Positions 46,168 to 58,968 of a stretch of DNA of 64,000 bases are shown piece by piece. Numbering within the stretch: position 1 is the first letter of the stretch; the number at the start of each line of letters is the position of its first letter. Under the pieces are notes generated by a model, which saw only the letters and a list, made by a program, of their open reading frames with translations, did not search any database and was not told the DNA's origin. Origin of the DNA: Capsicum annuum (lineage: Eukaryota > Streptophyta > Magnoliopsida > Solanales > Solanaceae). The position numbers were made by a program, and so were the translations under genes. The DNA lies in assembly GCF_002878395.1 (NCBI RefSeq), contig NC_061119.1, positions 49,592,673 through 49,656,672 of the forward strand, read 5' to 3'.

Positions 46168-48326
46168 TAACATGGCCCAAACTAGGGCCTAGTCATATTA
46201 GGCATCTCAAGTTCTACCGGGATTGGAGACCGTTCCCAATACCCATCCATAACTGCCCCATACCATATGTCAGATTAATTCTAAACATATAATAAAATAA
46301 AGCAATAATAATTGAAAGAAAATGGATAAAGTCTATAATTATAATCCAACAAATTCAATCAAATACCCAACCGCTGCTAACCCTAATGCCAATACCAATA
46401 TAATGGTTGACACTAATACTGACACTGCCCATGCCCATAGTTTTCTGATATTGCCTATATCCAAAATTAATAACATTTGGTCGGGACATGCCCCTAACTA
46501 TTTCCAAAACCAAGCCAAAGAAATAAAAAAAAACTATAGAAGTCCATAGCATAAAATGAATCCTTTTGGAGTATGGAAGCTCACCACTTTATTTTGAATC
46601 AAAGTTGTCCCCGAATTAAAGTCACTGAGCAGGAGAAGTAGTATGACAGGTTCTGGCATCGCATGGGATACAACGGCCAAAAATGGTTAGTAGAATAAAT
46701 GCTACCATGTATTTTGGGATAAGGATAAAATAATGCTAGTAATTCAAAACAAAATTAAATAACCATATGCAATCACATAGATACATATATATACCATGTT
46801 GGGAAAGAGAATCAGGTTTAGCATGCATTCAAAATCTTTACCTGGCCTGTGTAGGTTTACTATCATAATCCACTCATGGGCTATATGGGTCCAGTGTTAC
46901 CCCCTGACGGTCCCCAGTATATGTAGCCCCACGAACTGGAGATATCATAGGGACCATGGATTCCCATGTATGCTTTTCCCTCCATGATATATATATGAGT
47001 ATAACTTGGGGGACTCTTGTATACCCCATAAGAGAATGGTCAGCAAGACCAATACTCATATTGGCAAAAATAAGTTCCTAATATTCAGCTATCAGACTCA
47101 CACCTTTACGATAAGCTATCACAACCTGCCATTAATGCCCAATTAAAAAATTTAGCTCATAACTAAACCATAAATTCAAGGAGTCCATTAACAAGGTATT
47201 ATGAAATGGTATCATCATACCGACTATAAGTTGTAAGCAACATCATTAGCCAATACTTAGGGATTCATATGTACCCCACAAGATTTCCAATTAAATAAAA
47301 ACTATGGTCATCAAGGCCTTTCCAAACCATTTAAAGACCACCAAACCAATTTAAGTTTCATTACCTCTTATGCAATGCAAAGATTTCAGTAATAGTCAAA
47401 CTAAATGACAAAACCGTTCTCATTAGAATTTTAACAAACATGTTAAGGGAATATAACTTTCAAAACCAAAACCAAATATCAATTGACTATTCCAATGTAA
47501 CCACATGTTTAAATCATAATTGTAACATGAAAACCCATATGTAAAACATGGGAAATCATTATCCAACCATAAGAAACCAAAACCCAACATCTATTTTAAA
47601 ACCCAAAACACCACCACAATAATACAACGAAAACCATTCATTAAAAATATGATTTTAATTGAATTAATAGTGAGGGAGGAGTGACATCCTTAGTCACCAA
47701 TAAAGACGGAGAGATTCACTCTTGAAAGCCCCTAATTGATTGTCTTGTTGAAACCCTAGCCTTTTCTTAAAACAAGAGCTTGAGAGAGATTTTAAGAGTG
47801 TTTGATTAAGAATATTAGGTTAATGAAGTCCTAAAAGATATTTTATGTCATGGGGTTAAAAGGAGTTACAAGCGAAAATATCTAGAATACCCCCAACTTA
47901 AAACTATAGAAAACTTACAGTGGATATGAGTGGACCCTATAACTCATAACCACAACATACGAGTGGTACCCTCATGTCGTCACTAGGTCAGAAAGTTGGA
48001 CACCATATTCTATCCAATATATGACTCCCTTTCCCAACCCGCACCATACCATACGACTAGTACCCCTAAGTCTATCCTCTATAGAAATTCAAGGGCTAGA
48101 CACTTGTCAACTTGTGATTGAACCCTACCTTAGTGTCACGAGTCCATACAACTCGTGTGGAGTCTATCATATCAAGGACAAAACCTAGTCAATCAGCAGA
48201 CTAACCAATATACGACTAGGTTCCTAGACCCATATCCATACCATATGGCTCGTATGGTTAGTCATTACAAGGATAGTGAGTTCATAACTTAGCAAATTTC
48301 CAAGGGCCAAAACCCAGGGTATTTCA
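46168..48326 (-). repeat. Family-B LTR, right copy (5' LTR of element B)
   Basis: 2159 bp. On the minus strand it starts TGAAATACCCTGGG and ends CATGTTA, with the primer site next to it. It matches 40718-42900. The plus-strand neighbour at 48327 (GTATAATATAGCTG) corresponds to the neighbour of the left copy at 42901 (GTAAAGTACAGTTG). Confidence 0.88.
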
Positions 48327-49047
48327 GTATAATATAGCTGACATACGTTGTCTGCATAATTTTGTTCTCTTATGTAATAAACTTGCAGGTGCTATTTTGT
48401 ACTGATTAGGACAACTGGTCCAATGATCTTTTAGCCCCAATCATCAATCAGCTATAATAGAAAAGAGATGTCTTTTTATCAAATGGTTTCTTACAAATAA
48501 AATAAAAGAGTGCTGAAGAGAGAAAAAGGCAAAAATATAGTTTACAGTGATGCTCAAGCATAGCTCATGTGTTTAGCTTATTTTATATACTGAAGTAGTT
48601 AGTGTTTTTGAGTGTATCCTGATTAGTAGCAGAATTACTCAGTCTATAAGAGTAATGTCGTGTTTTGTTGTTGTTTGATAGTGCTTAGGTAGAGTTGCCT
48701 AAGCTTGATACTGATTAAAGTAAATTAGCATAGAGAGTCCTTTATAGAGTTTCCAAGATAAGCTTGTAGTAGAGTTATTACAAGCAATAAGAGACTAGAG
48801 GTAGGCTAAAATAGAGTTTGTAATCAAGAGGTTAATTATTATGGATTTCTTTAGTGCTTGTGAGGGAAAGTCATAGTTTTATCTCCCTTGAGCAAGGAGG
48901 TTTCCATGTTAAATCTTGTGTGTTGTTACTTTCCTACACTTGCCTTTAATTTTCTAGCACCTTATAGATTCTTTACTGTTCTATCACTTGTGATTGACTT
49001 TAAGGGACATAGTCCCTTACTGTGTGGTGCAACCAAGGGTTTTAACA
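48327..49047 (+). repeat. Copia-type LTR part, right copy
   Basis: 721 bp ending GGGTTTTAACA, followed by a primer site and a gag-like region, which fixes its orientation. The LTR start is replaced by the family-B LTR. Confidence 0.78.
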
Positions 49048-49049
49048 AT

Positions 49050-49060
49050 TGGTATTAGAG
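49050..49060 (+). promoter_or_regulatory. Primer-binding site of the copia element
   Basis: TGGTATTAGAG followed by TAGGTT resembles the tRNA-Met site plus the AGGTT extension common in plant copia elements. One C to T change is seen. Confidence 0.7.
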
Positions 49061-49104
49061 TAGGTTCACTATAAAAGGTTTATACCTAAAGTATTTTGGT
49101 CATC

Positions 49105-50160
49105 ATGGCTCCTAAAATTGAACTAGGGGTGGAAAGAAAAGAAGCAAAAGGGAGAGAGGCTTTAAAGTATTACCTAGGTGAAGAAGACACTGATGTTGCA
49201 CTTCTAGCAACAAGGATTGTTATAGCTATAAAAAAGGGGTAGTTAGAGTAGGAAAATAAATGGTAAAATTAAAGGTTGTCACAAATATGGTAGCTCTGAA
49301 GAGTTCATTAGAAACTACCAAATGCAAAAAAATGATCAAAATCTTGAAAAATTAAAAAGAAAAGATACAGATAGTTGTATAATAAGGAAAGTGTTGGCTG
49401 CATAGGAAGACTCTTCAAATAAATTTGAGACAAACAATGAGAATAGAAATGATTTCATGATGAAATATGGTGAGAAGAAAAAGAATCTTAGGTTCCTATT
49501 GCTCTCTCATGGCAAACATAGAAGATGAAAAAAAAGGAGGTACTACTCTTTGATATTAAGGAAAGTCTAAATAACTACATTGCTAGGAAAATCAAAAGTC
49601 TTGCTAGTGTGTTGATAGACTCTGTGTATGAACTTACCATTAAGAAAAATGCTCAAGAAGAAAATGTAAAGAATCAGAAAATTGAATTAACTGCCTTAAC
49701 TCTTCAAATTTTGAAACAAAAGAATTATTTGCTAAGTTAAAATCTAGGGACCTGAACTTAGTGAGTCAACTGAAGAAAGTCAATACTTCTGAGAGTAAAG
49801 AGAAGAAAGAATTCCCAAAGCTTCAAATTGAACTTGAAGAGAAGCTGAGGGATTCTCAAGGGCACCTTAGGCTTGCGCTTCATAAGAATGAAAAATTAGA
49901 AAGGGACCTGGTCCATTTAAAAGAAGAGTTAAAAAAATCTCTTAAATGGACTGGTTCTTCATTGACTCTTTCTAAATTGAACAATCAAGGTGTTAATAAA
50001 GGTAAAGACTAGGGTTATCAAGAAAAAACTCATCCTACTAGGTCCAAAGGAAAGACTATCAATGATGCTGAAACAAAGCTTCAAAACCTATGCATAATCA
50101 TTGTGGAAGAGATGGGACACCAAGGGAAATGGTCAAAGTTGGATAAAAGATAAAACAAAA
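49105..50160 (+). pseudogene. Copia-type gag, broken
   Basis: An ATG at 49105 opens MAPKIELGVERKEAKGREAL before stops. Frames 49525-49740 and 49761-50012 carry a long Lys/Glu/Leu-rich coiled coil (ELEEKLRDSQGHLRLALHKN) ending in LKKSLKWTGSSLTLSKLNNQ, a pattern I associate with gags of large plant copia elements. A remnant of the nucleic-acid-binding end is near 50090-50140, without readable knuckle ligands. No protease, integrase or reverse transcriptase follows, so only the 5' part of the element survives. Confidence 0.65.
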
Positions 50161-51483
50161 TAATTTAGTTATGTTCAGTAGGATTATACACAATCAGATG
50201 ATATGAGGAAGAATTCTCTACCTAAATGGGCCGAGAAGGTTTTGATCACACTATTGTCTTCTTACTAGTAATCAAAATCAAGTGGGTTCCCAAATCAAAC
50301 AAGTGATTATAATTCTAGGTTAGAAAAAGGGGAGTGTAGTCAGGAATGTTCAATAAAAGTAAGTGTTCTAGTACTAAATAGTAAAAGATCTGACTAAGTT
50401 CTCTCTCTCTCTCAAGGCACTCCAAGGTGAAAGTTTCATATTTTGAAACTATTAATTTTAAGGACCTGGTCCTTAGAAGACTCATCTTAGAAAGATAAGG
50501 CCTCAGTAAGAGGTTAAAGAATGGATTTATAATGCTAACCTAACCTAATATGCGAACTAGTGTCTCTTAAAAAATATGTCTATGTTCAGGAGACAGGTAT
50601 CCATGATATAGTAGGTGCTTGTCAATATAACATGACTGCATACCTTTGTTGGTATATACCCATGGTAATAGCTTAGGAGGAGGATAATTGAAGCTAACAC
50701 GAGTACAAAATTCAATAAAAAAGGGACCTGGTCCCATCACCTAAGTTTGTACCTATACAAGATACTTAAGTGATCATAAAATGTTATTTTAAAAGCCTTT
50801 ATATTCTCTCCTTTAACATGTCAATTCTTTTGCAAAATGATAAGTCATACTTTTTAGGTTTAGACATGTCAATTTAAAAGAAAAATCTTTTAATGACATT
50901 AGTCACCTCTCAAAATTGCTAAGTCAGACTTTCTTGTCATTATTCTCCAACTTGTCTAAATTATCTTCCCTCATCTACAAATCTTCTCTAAATCTAAAAT
51001 AAGCCAGCTCATCTCTATCTCTTGAAATTAAATGGACAATATTGCTACTTCTTCCAATCGAGAAAAAGACCATAAATTAGACAAAACTTCATAGAGTTAA
51101 ACCAAACATCCCCAAGTTGAACATCTTGTTTCTTCAGGAATTGAAACTATGGAAAACATCATCTGTAATCCAAAACAACAAACTAAGTCAATTCTTCTAA
51201 CTAAATCTTCCTTAGAATGTTCAGAACCCACAATAGAGTTAGTCTTTATTAAATCCACCTTAACCTTAGAAGATTATGCTCAACCAATCATGATAGAAAA
51301 TCTAAGCCAAGGGTTTGTATCACCAAAAAAATAAGAAACATCTCAAAATGAAACTCCATTTTCTCTAGAAAACTCAAAACTACATGAAAATTTCCAAATT
51401 CTTGAGTCATCTAAAAAATCCTAATAGTTGAACCCTATAAAATACAATAAGCACCTGACTCTCCTCCACTCTCAGATTAAAAC
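50161..51483. other. Degraded retroelement DNA, function not assigned
   Basis: No domain is recognised. GGACCTGGTCC palindromes (50462-50472 and 50724-50734) also occur in the copia gag (49904-49914), which suggests the same element continues. A 61-codon frame at 51149-51334 (MENIICNPKQQTKSILLTKS) has a repeat-protein look but no family I can name. Confidence 0.4.
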
Positions 51484-53629
51484 TGAAACACCTTGAGCTT
51501 TGACCCTTAGAAATTTCCCCTAGTTTGAGCCTTTTGTTCATTATATGACTCATGCTTACTTGTCGTATGATATGAATACGGTATATGGGTCTTGGTTATA
51601 TATTACTTAGTTTGGGTTTGATTGTATTCAATCCAAGGTATGAAAAGACTCCATATAAGTCATATGTAGATAATACGAGAGGTAGGGTCTAAATCATATG
51701 TTATTCATTCTATAGCCATTGACATTCTGCTTAGGGTATGACTAGGTGGGTAATTATCGTATGGTGATGGTATAATATGGGTAAGCGGAGTTTTATGTTG
51801 GATAGAATATGGGGTCTAACTTTCTATCTTAGGTACGAGTGCAGAGTACCACTCGTATAATGTGGGTATAAGTGGAGGGTTCCAAACCATACCCACCTAT
51901 GGAGTTTTTACAGTTTAAGTTTAGGGTATTTTGGACATTTACCCTCTTAACTTATTTTGACCCCATGACTTAAAACACTATTAGGACTTTATTTACTATA
52001 TCATTCTCAATCAAAAACACTTTAAACACTCTCAATCTCTCTCAAGCTTTTGGTCCAAGAAAAAGGCTGGGGTTTCCTTAAGGTAATTCAATTAGGGTCT
52101 TTCAAGAGAAAATCTCTCCATCTTCTTTGGTATCTAAGGCATGTTATTTCTCCCTCATAGTTAATTAAGCAAAAGGCATGTATTAATTAATAGTTGGTTA
52201 ATATTTTCCCATGGTTTACTTATGGTTTTTCATGCTATATTTATGGTTTGGACTTATGGTTGTGTGGGAATGGTCAATTGATACTTGGTTTTTGTTTTGG
52301 AAACTATATTCCCTCAAAATGTTTGATAAAATCCACATAAGAATGATTTTGTTACATAGTTGGACTTTTGTTGAAAACTTTGCATTGTAGAATATGGTAA
52401 TGGAACTTAAAGTTAGTTTTGATGGTTTAAATGGTTCAATGGTAAAGTGTTGGTGGATATGGCTTTAACTTACATTAAAAATCTTATGGGGTACGTGGGA
52501 ATCCCCCAAGTTATTTTAATAATGGAAAATATAGGGTACATAAGAATCTCTAAGTGTTGGCTAATTACATTGTTTGTAAGCTATAGTCGATATAATGATA
52601 CCACTCCGTAATGACTTGGTAATTAACTCTAGAATAGGTGGTTTTTTTATGTGCTAAAGGTTTTAATTGGGCAATAATAGAGGGTTGTGATAGCTAACCA
52701 TGAAAGTGTCAGTCCAATGGATGAACACTGGAAACTCATGTTTGCCGACATGAGGGCTGGTCACAACGATCATATAATTGAGGAGTACATGGGAATCCCC
52801 TAATTTTATACTTATATATATGTATCATGGAAGGTAAATGGTATATGAGAATCCCTAACCCCTATGATATCTCCAGTTCGTGTGACTACATACACTAGGG
52901 CCTATTTAGAGGGTGATACGAGATCCATATAGACTGTGGGTAGTATTAGGATGGTTAAGCTACAAAATCCTAGGTTAAAGGTTTTAAATGCATGCTAAAC
53001 ACGGTTCCTTCTCCCATCATAATATATATATATGTGTGTGTGTGTGTATGTTAATGTTCTTGCATATAGTTATTTACTTGGTTTTAAATATTGGAATTAT
53101 TTTATCCTTGCTCTTAAGTGCATGCTATAATTTACCCGCTAACCTATCTTAGGGTGTTGTATCCCCATACAATGCAAGAATCGGCCATACTACTCCTATA
53201 ACTCATTAACTGGATTTAAGAATAGCTTGTGTCAAATTTAAGTGATGAGTTTCCATACTCTGGAAGACTCCATTTCATGTTATGTATTTCTTTACATACT
53301 CTTGTTATTTATTGGACATTGTTTTTGGCTGTAGTTAGGGGCATGTCCCATCTGGATATTATTTTAATTTCGGATAGAGGCTTTGTGTGATTACTATGGG
53401 CATAGGCGGTGTCAGTATTAGTGTCAGCCTTAGCATTGGTATTGGTATTAGAGGATGACACCATTGAAAGGTATTTGATTTATGATTTTTCTATGCTATT
53501 TTGTTATATGTTCCAAATTTATCCGACTTAAGGAATAGAGCGGTAATGGTTAGGTGTTGGGGGTATTATCCTATCCCAACTGGGACTTGAGGAACCTGAC
53601 ATAACTAGGCCCTAGTTTGGGTCATGTCA
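51484..53629 (+). repeat. 5' LTR of element D
   Basis: It starts TGAAACACCTTGAG and ends GTCATGTCA, 2146 bp. The start recurs at 58712 as the 3' LTR start. It carries a mixed TA/TG microsatellite at 53022-53050. It is related to the family-B LTRs on the opposite strand. Confidence 0.9.
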
Positions 53630-53631
53630 TA

Positions 53632-53649
53632 TTATTATCAAATCTCTAG
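53632..53649 (+). promoter_or_regulatory. Degraded primer-binding site of element D
   Basis: TTATTATCAAATCTCTAGG stands where TTGGTATCAGAGCCCTAGG is expected after the LTR. Confidence 0.6.
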
Positions 53650-53848
53650 GTTCATAGTCACTTTTAATTCCACAAAGAAGTGTTGAGTAGAGTCTTATTA
53701 AGGGTGTGCAGTGTGTCACACTTATGAAAGGGAGGCTACAAGACATTTAGGAATGTCTCTCTTTCTTGCGTTCAAACTGTAGAGTCTAAGATCCTGAATT
53801 CTCCTCTAATTCCTATTTGTTTACTTTTTATATCATTCTTCCTCGATG

Positions 53849-55100
53849 ACCTGAAGCTCAGGAAACTCCTCTGTCCCACTTGGAGACAATGTTGATGGTA
53901 CCCATTCTGCTTATGGGGTCCAGTACTGATCTAGGGGTCCAGTTCCTGATTGTCCTCCTTGATTTCTATTTGTTCCCTCTAGTCTATCTCAAACTCCACA
54001 GGCTGAAGTGACCAATGGCGACTTTCATTAATATATTCATATATTGGAAGATTTTGTAGCTACTTAATCTTAGTGTGATATTCTTGTTATTCCATATTCT
54101 GAGGCCACAAGGGTTGGCCAGTTCATGAGGCTGAACCCTTTGACCTTTACGGGTGTTAAGGTGGAGAAGAACCTTTAAGGTTTTTTAAATGAGATGGAAA
54201 AGATCTTTTGTGTTATGCATGCCACGAATATGAAAGGTGTGGAGTTTGCCTCCTACCAGCTGAAAGATGTAGTATACCAATGGTATGAGGATTAGGATCA
54301 GGAAAGAAGTGAAAATGATGAGTTAGCTCTATGGAAGGGTGTTTTTAATACATTTCTAGATTGCTTCAATCCTTAAGAGTTGAGGGAAGCTAAGGAAGAA
54401 GAGTTTGTTAATCTAAAGTAAGGTAAGATTTTAGGCAAGGTGTATGCCTTGAGGTTTCACTAGTTGTTTTAGTATATTCTGGAGATGGTTTCTAACATGA
54501 GGGTTAGGATGAGCAATTTTACTTCTGGGCTATCCAGAGAGTTGATATTAGAGAATAAGGATGTCTTATTGATCAAGGACATGGATATCTCTATGTTTGT
54601 TGTGTACATGCAACAGGTAGAGGAATAGAAGAAGAAGTAGGCTGAAATAGAGGAAAGACAGGGCAAGAAGTTTAAGTTCTCTATGCAGGGTGGTGGCCAA
54701 CCGCAGAGTGGCAGGGATGGTGGTAAGTGGCCCAAGATAAGTAGGGAAATTTTGGGTCTTACTCAACTGTTAGTTCTCCCTACCTAAAGCCATCAGGTAA
54801 TAGGTAATTCTATGGAGGTGAAAACTTCAGGGCAGAGGGAGCCCAATCTCAAGCTAGTGAGTCTCAGTCAGCTCCATCATATCCTTTCTGTAGGTTTTGT
54901 GGTAGATTGAATCAAGGTTTCTATGATGAGGAGGGGATAGGTGCTTCAACTGTTGTTAGCCAGGGCATATGCTTAGAAATTATCCTATTGGTAAGGTTGC
55001 TTCAGGGACAAACAAGGTTCCAGTTGCTTCATCATTAGAACTGGCACCAACAAGAGCTTTATCTAGTTTTGGTACTGATAGGAACTGTCTCTATGCTCTC
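53849..55100 (+). pseudogene. Element D gag, broken
   Basis: The likely start is ATG 53847-53849, followed by a TGA. Capsid segments include RLNPLTFTGVKVEKNL (about 54128-54175), FASYQLKDVVYQWYED (about 54248-54295) and SRELILENKDVLLIKDMDIS (about 54535-54594). The knuckle region near 54935-54975 reads into MLRNYPIGKVASGTNKVPVA (frame 54969-55208). Its last Cys is Tyr (RNY for RNC). Gag would assemble the particle. Multiple stops inactivate it. Confidence 0.8.
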
Positions 55101-56960
55101 ACTACCCCACAAGAGTCTGAGACATTGCTTGATGTTGTGACTGGTATGTTAAAACTCTTTTCTCGAGTTATATATTGTTTACTTGATTTAGAGTCCTCTC
55201 TCTCTTAAGTGGCCCCATTTATGGTTATGCATTTTAGTTTTGGTTCAGAGTATGTTTCAAACCTGTTTTTATTTCTACCTCGATAGGTGACTTTATGACT
55301 GCTAGAAGAGTCCATGGGGGGTGTGGTATCTATTGATAGTAAAGAAACTTTGGTGGATCTGTTTAAATTAGATATGGTGGATTTTAATGTTATATTAGGG
55401 ATGGATTGGTTGCACTTGTGCTATGCTTCTCTAGATCGTCAGACCCATAAGGTCATCTTTAAATTCCCTAGTGAGCCGGTTATTGAGTGGGGGGTGGTTC
55501 CCTATCTTCTAAAGGGAAGTTCATATCTTATCATAGAGCTCGGAGATTGATCTCCAAGAGGTTTGTCTATTATCTAGTCTGGGTTAAAGATTCTAACCCG
55601 GGTGGTCCTTCTTTGTATTTTGTTCTGTTAGTGAATGAATTTCCTGAGGTCTTCCTTGATGACCTTCCTGGTGTTCCTCCTTATAAGGAGATTGAATTTG
55701 GGATTGATCTTGTTCCGGACACACATCCAATTTCTATTCCCCCATATAGAATGGTTCCAGCTAAGTTGAAGGAGCCTAAGGAGCAACTCAAGTATTTTTT
55801 GGATAAGGGGTTCATTCATTCTAGTATGTCCTCGTAGGGTGCATCGGTGTTATTTGTGTGTAAGAAGGATGGTTCCCTTCGGATATGTATTGATTACCGA
55901 AAATTGAATAAGGTGATGATAAAGAATAAGTATCCTCTTCCAAGGATAGATGATTTGTTTGATTAGTTTCAAGGTGCTAAGTTTTTCTCCAAGATTGATC
56001 TTCGATTTCGGTATCATTTGTTAATGATTGGGGGAAGGATATCCTTTAGAGTGTTTTGTATACCCGATATGGGATATTTTGAGTTTCTAGTTATGTTATT
56101 TGGTTTGACCAATTCCCCAGCGGCATTTATGGATTTGATTAATAGGGTCTTTTGTTAGTTTCTGGACTTGTTTGTCAATGCTTTCATCAATGACATTTTG
56201 GTGTATTAGAAGAGGGAGGTGGATTATATGAATCACCTCCACATTGTATTGCATACCTTGAAGGAGCAGCAGTTGTATGCCCAATTCTCAAAATGTGAAT
56301 TTTGGCTGAACGCTATCACTTTTCTAGGTCATATCATTTCTAGTGAAGAGATCATGGTAGATCCACAGAAAGATACAGTGGTAAAGAAGTGGCCTAGACC
56401 CACGACTCCAACCAATATTCGAAGCTTCTTGGGTTCGGCTAGCTACTATAGGAGATTTGTGGAAAGTTTATTAACTATAGATGCCTTATTGACGAAGTTA
56501 ACTCATAAGAAGGTAAAGTTCTTGTGGTCTGATGGTTGTGAGGGGAGCTTTGAGAAGTTGAATGATAAGCTAACCTCGACTTTAATATTGACTTTGGCTG
56601 AAGGCACTGATGGATTTTTGATCTACTATGACATGCCACGTGTGAGAATTTATTGTGTTTTGATGTAGCAAAGAAAGAAGATAGCTTAAGCCTCTAGACA
56701 GTTAAAGGTGTATGAGAGGAATTATCCAACTCATAACTTGGAACTATTAGTTGTGGTGTTTGGGTTTAAAATCTAGTGTCACTATTTGTATGGAGTGCAT
56801 GGGGATATCATTTCTAATCATAAGAGCCTGCAGTATGTGTTCACTTAGAAATAACTTAACCTTATGCAAACGAGATGGCTTGAGATCCTGAAGGACTATG
56901 ACATGAGTCTTCACTACCACCTAGGTAAGGCTAATATGATTATTGATGATCTTAGCAAGT
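55101..56960 (+). pseudogene. Element D protease, reverse transcriptase and RNase H, broken
   Basis: Protease: CLLDLESSLS (about 55178-55207), catalytic Asp kept, Ser-Gly changed. VDFNVILGMDWLHLCYAS (about 55379-55430) is the second strand. Reverse transcriptase: frame 55487-55837 (IPPYRMVPAKLKEPKEQLKY), [20 protein letters not shown] (about 55884-55943), and the active site as FINDILVY at 56183-56206, where the first Asp of the pair is Asn (AAT 56189). Frame 56219-56668 is a well-kept thumb and connection (FSKCEFWLNAITFLGHIISS) leading into RNase H. The RNase H end is near 56700-56950 (HLGKANMIIDDLSKLS). The active-site change alone would abolish activity. Confidence 0.88.
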
Positions 56961-58505
56961 TATCTATGGGTAGTCTGGTTCATACGGATAAAGGAAAGCG
57001 GGAGTTGGTAAAGGACATTCACCGTTTGGCTACTCTTAGAGTTTGTCTCTTGGACTCTGAGAATGGTGGTGTGTTGGTATAGGAAGTGGCACGATAGTCA
57101 CTGGGTGTTGAAATTAAGGAGAAACAGATGTTAGATCCTGTCTTGGTGGGGATCAAGGGTAATGTAGGTAGGAAAAAGGTGATGGGCTTTGAGATTATTA
57201 GTAATGGTACTTTATGGTACCAAGGGAGGTTATGTGTTCCTAATATAGATGGTTTGCGTGAAAGGATCTTGGATAAGGTGCATGAGTCACGCAATGTTGT
57301 GCATCTTGGTCCGAAAAAATGTATCATCACCTCACAGATATGTAATGGTGGAAAAAAATAAAGCAGGATGTGGCTAGTTTTGTAGCTAAGTACATGGTAT
57401 CTCAACAAGTAAAATTTGAGCACATGAGGACCAGAGTATTATATCAAGAAATTGAGTTTCCTGAATGGAAGTGGGAAGTGATCAACATGGATTTCATTAC
57501 TGATCTTCCTCGGTATCGAAATCAATTTAATTTAATTTGGATTATCGTGGATAAAATGACAAAGTTAGCTCACTTTTTTGACAATGAGGACTAACTTCTC
57601 AGATGAGGATTACGCATGGTTGTATCTCCATGATATTGTGAAGTTTCATGGGGTACCTATTTCTATTATCTCAGATTGTGGTATGTAGTTTTCATATCAA
57701 GTCGGCATTTCAGAAAAGGTTAAGGACTAAGGTGAGTTTGAGTACTGCTTTTCACCTGCAGTCGTATGGCCAAGCTGAAAGGACTATTCAGACATTGGAG
57801 GATATGCTTTGAGTGTGTGTTATTGACTATGGTGGTAGTTGGGCTAAGCATATTTCTCTGGTAAAGTTTGCTTCAAATAATAGCTACCACTCTAGCATTG
57901 GAATGGCTTCATTTGAAGTGTTGTACGGTTGGAGGTATAGGTCTTCTATTGGGTGGTTTGAGCTTGGTAAGGTGGATATGTTTGGCCCGAACTTGGTTCC
58001 CCAAGCTATGGAGAAGGTGAAGGTGATTCCAAATAGGCTTAAGGCTACCCAAAGTTGCCAAAAGTTCTATGCAGATGTGAGGCTCAAAGACTTAGAGTTG
58101 AGATTGACGATAGGGTATTCCTGCAGGTGTCTCTATGAAAGAGGTGATGCGGTTTGGGTAGAAGTGGAAGATCAGTGATTGGTATATGGGTCCTAATGTG
58201 ATTTTGAGGAGGGTTGGAAATATTGCTTATAAGTTGAAATTTCCCCTAGTTTGAGCTCCACTCACCCGGTATTCTATGTTTTTATATTGAGAAAGTGTAT
58301 TGGTGATACAACGTATGTTGTGCCAATCAAGGATATTGGTATTTCAGATTCCCTATATTATGAGGAGATCCCAATTGATATCTTATATCATCAGGTTCAT
58401 CGGTTACGGACCAAAGATGTGGCCTCAGTAATGGTTCTACGGAGGATCCACAAGGTGGAAGAGGCTACATAGGAAGTTGAAGAAGAAATAAATTCAAAGC
58501 ATTTG
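56961..58505 (+). pseudogene. Element D integrase and chromodomain-like tail, broken
   Basis: The zinc domain lies near 57280-57410. Its final Cys pair reads YMVS (57391-57402), so both Cys are lost. The core is in frame 57370-57594: VINMDFITDLPRYRNQFNLI (first Asp). The second Asp word is frameshifted near 57670. ERTIQTLEDML (Glu) is near 57778. Frame 57813-58178 gives [20 protein letters not shown]. The tail in frame 58251-58472 reads YYEEIPIDILYHQVHRLRTK and ends EEAT, a chromodomain-like end. This marks D as a chromovirus related to, but distinct from, the array elements. Confidence 0.85.
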
Positions 58506-58694
58506 TTCCTATTTTATGCTCCGGAAATTTGTGTGAAAGGTATGTGTTCTTCATAACATCTTTGTTTCAAACTTTGTTTAAGGAATGATTAACTGTCTTG
58601 GTATCCTTGTTTTCTTTCTTAAAGGTTAGAGCAGAGACGTGTAGGGGTTTAATCATGCTAGTACTGCCTCGTTCCATCATTCAAGGATGAATAA

Positions 58695-58711
58695 TCCAAG
58701 TGGGGAAGAAT
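58695..58711 (+). other. Polypurine tract of element D
   Basis: CCAAGTGGGGAAGAAT lies directly before the 3' LTR start TGAAACACC, after the AAGGATGAATAAT word also seen before other LTRs here. Confidence 0.8.
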
Positions 58712-58968
58712 TGAAACACCATAAGTTTTGACCATTAGAAATTTCCTGAGTTTGAGCCTTCTAATAATCATACGACTTATGCTACTGATATGGTTTAGGG
58801 GTCTTGGTCGTATATAACTCAGTGTAGTTTTTGTTGTTTTCTATCCAAGGTATGACAATACTCCATATGAGTTATATGTAGTAGAGACAAGAGGTAGGGT
58901 CCAAACCATATGTTGCTCATTGTTAGCCATTGACATTTTGCTTAGGGTATGACTAGGCGTGTACTTAT
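58712..58968 (+). repeat. 3' LTR of element D, first 257 bp
   Basis: It matches the start of 51484-53629 up to the GGGTATGACTAGG word (58945), then is interrupted at 58968 by the start of another LTR. The rest of this LTR should lie beyond the window end. Confidence 0.88.

Noticed and set aside
57019..57423. Minus-strand frame of 134 codons
   Set aside because: It is antisense to the element-D integrase.
51484..58968. Intact autonomous element D
   Set aside because: Stops, frameshifts and active-site changes occur in every domain although all domains are present.
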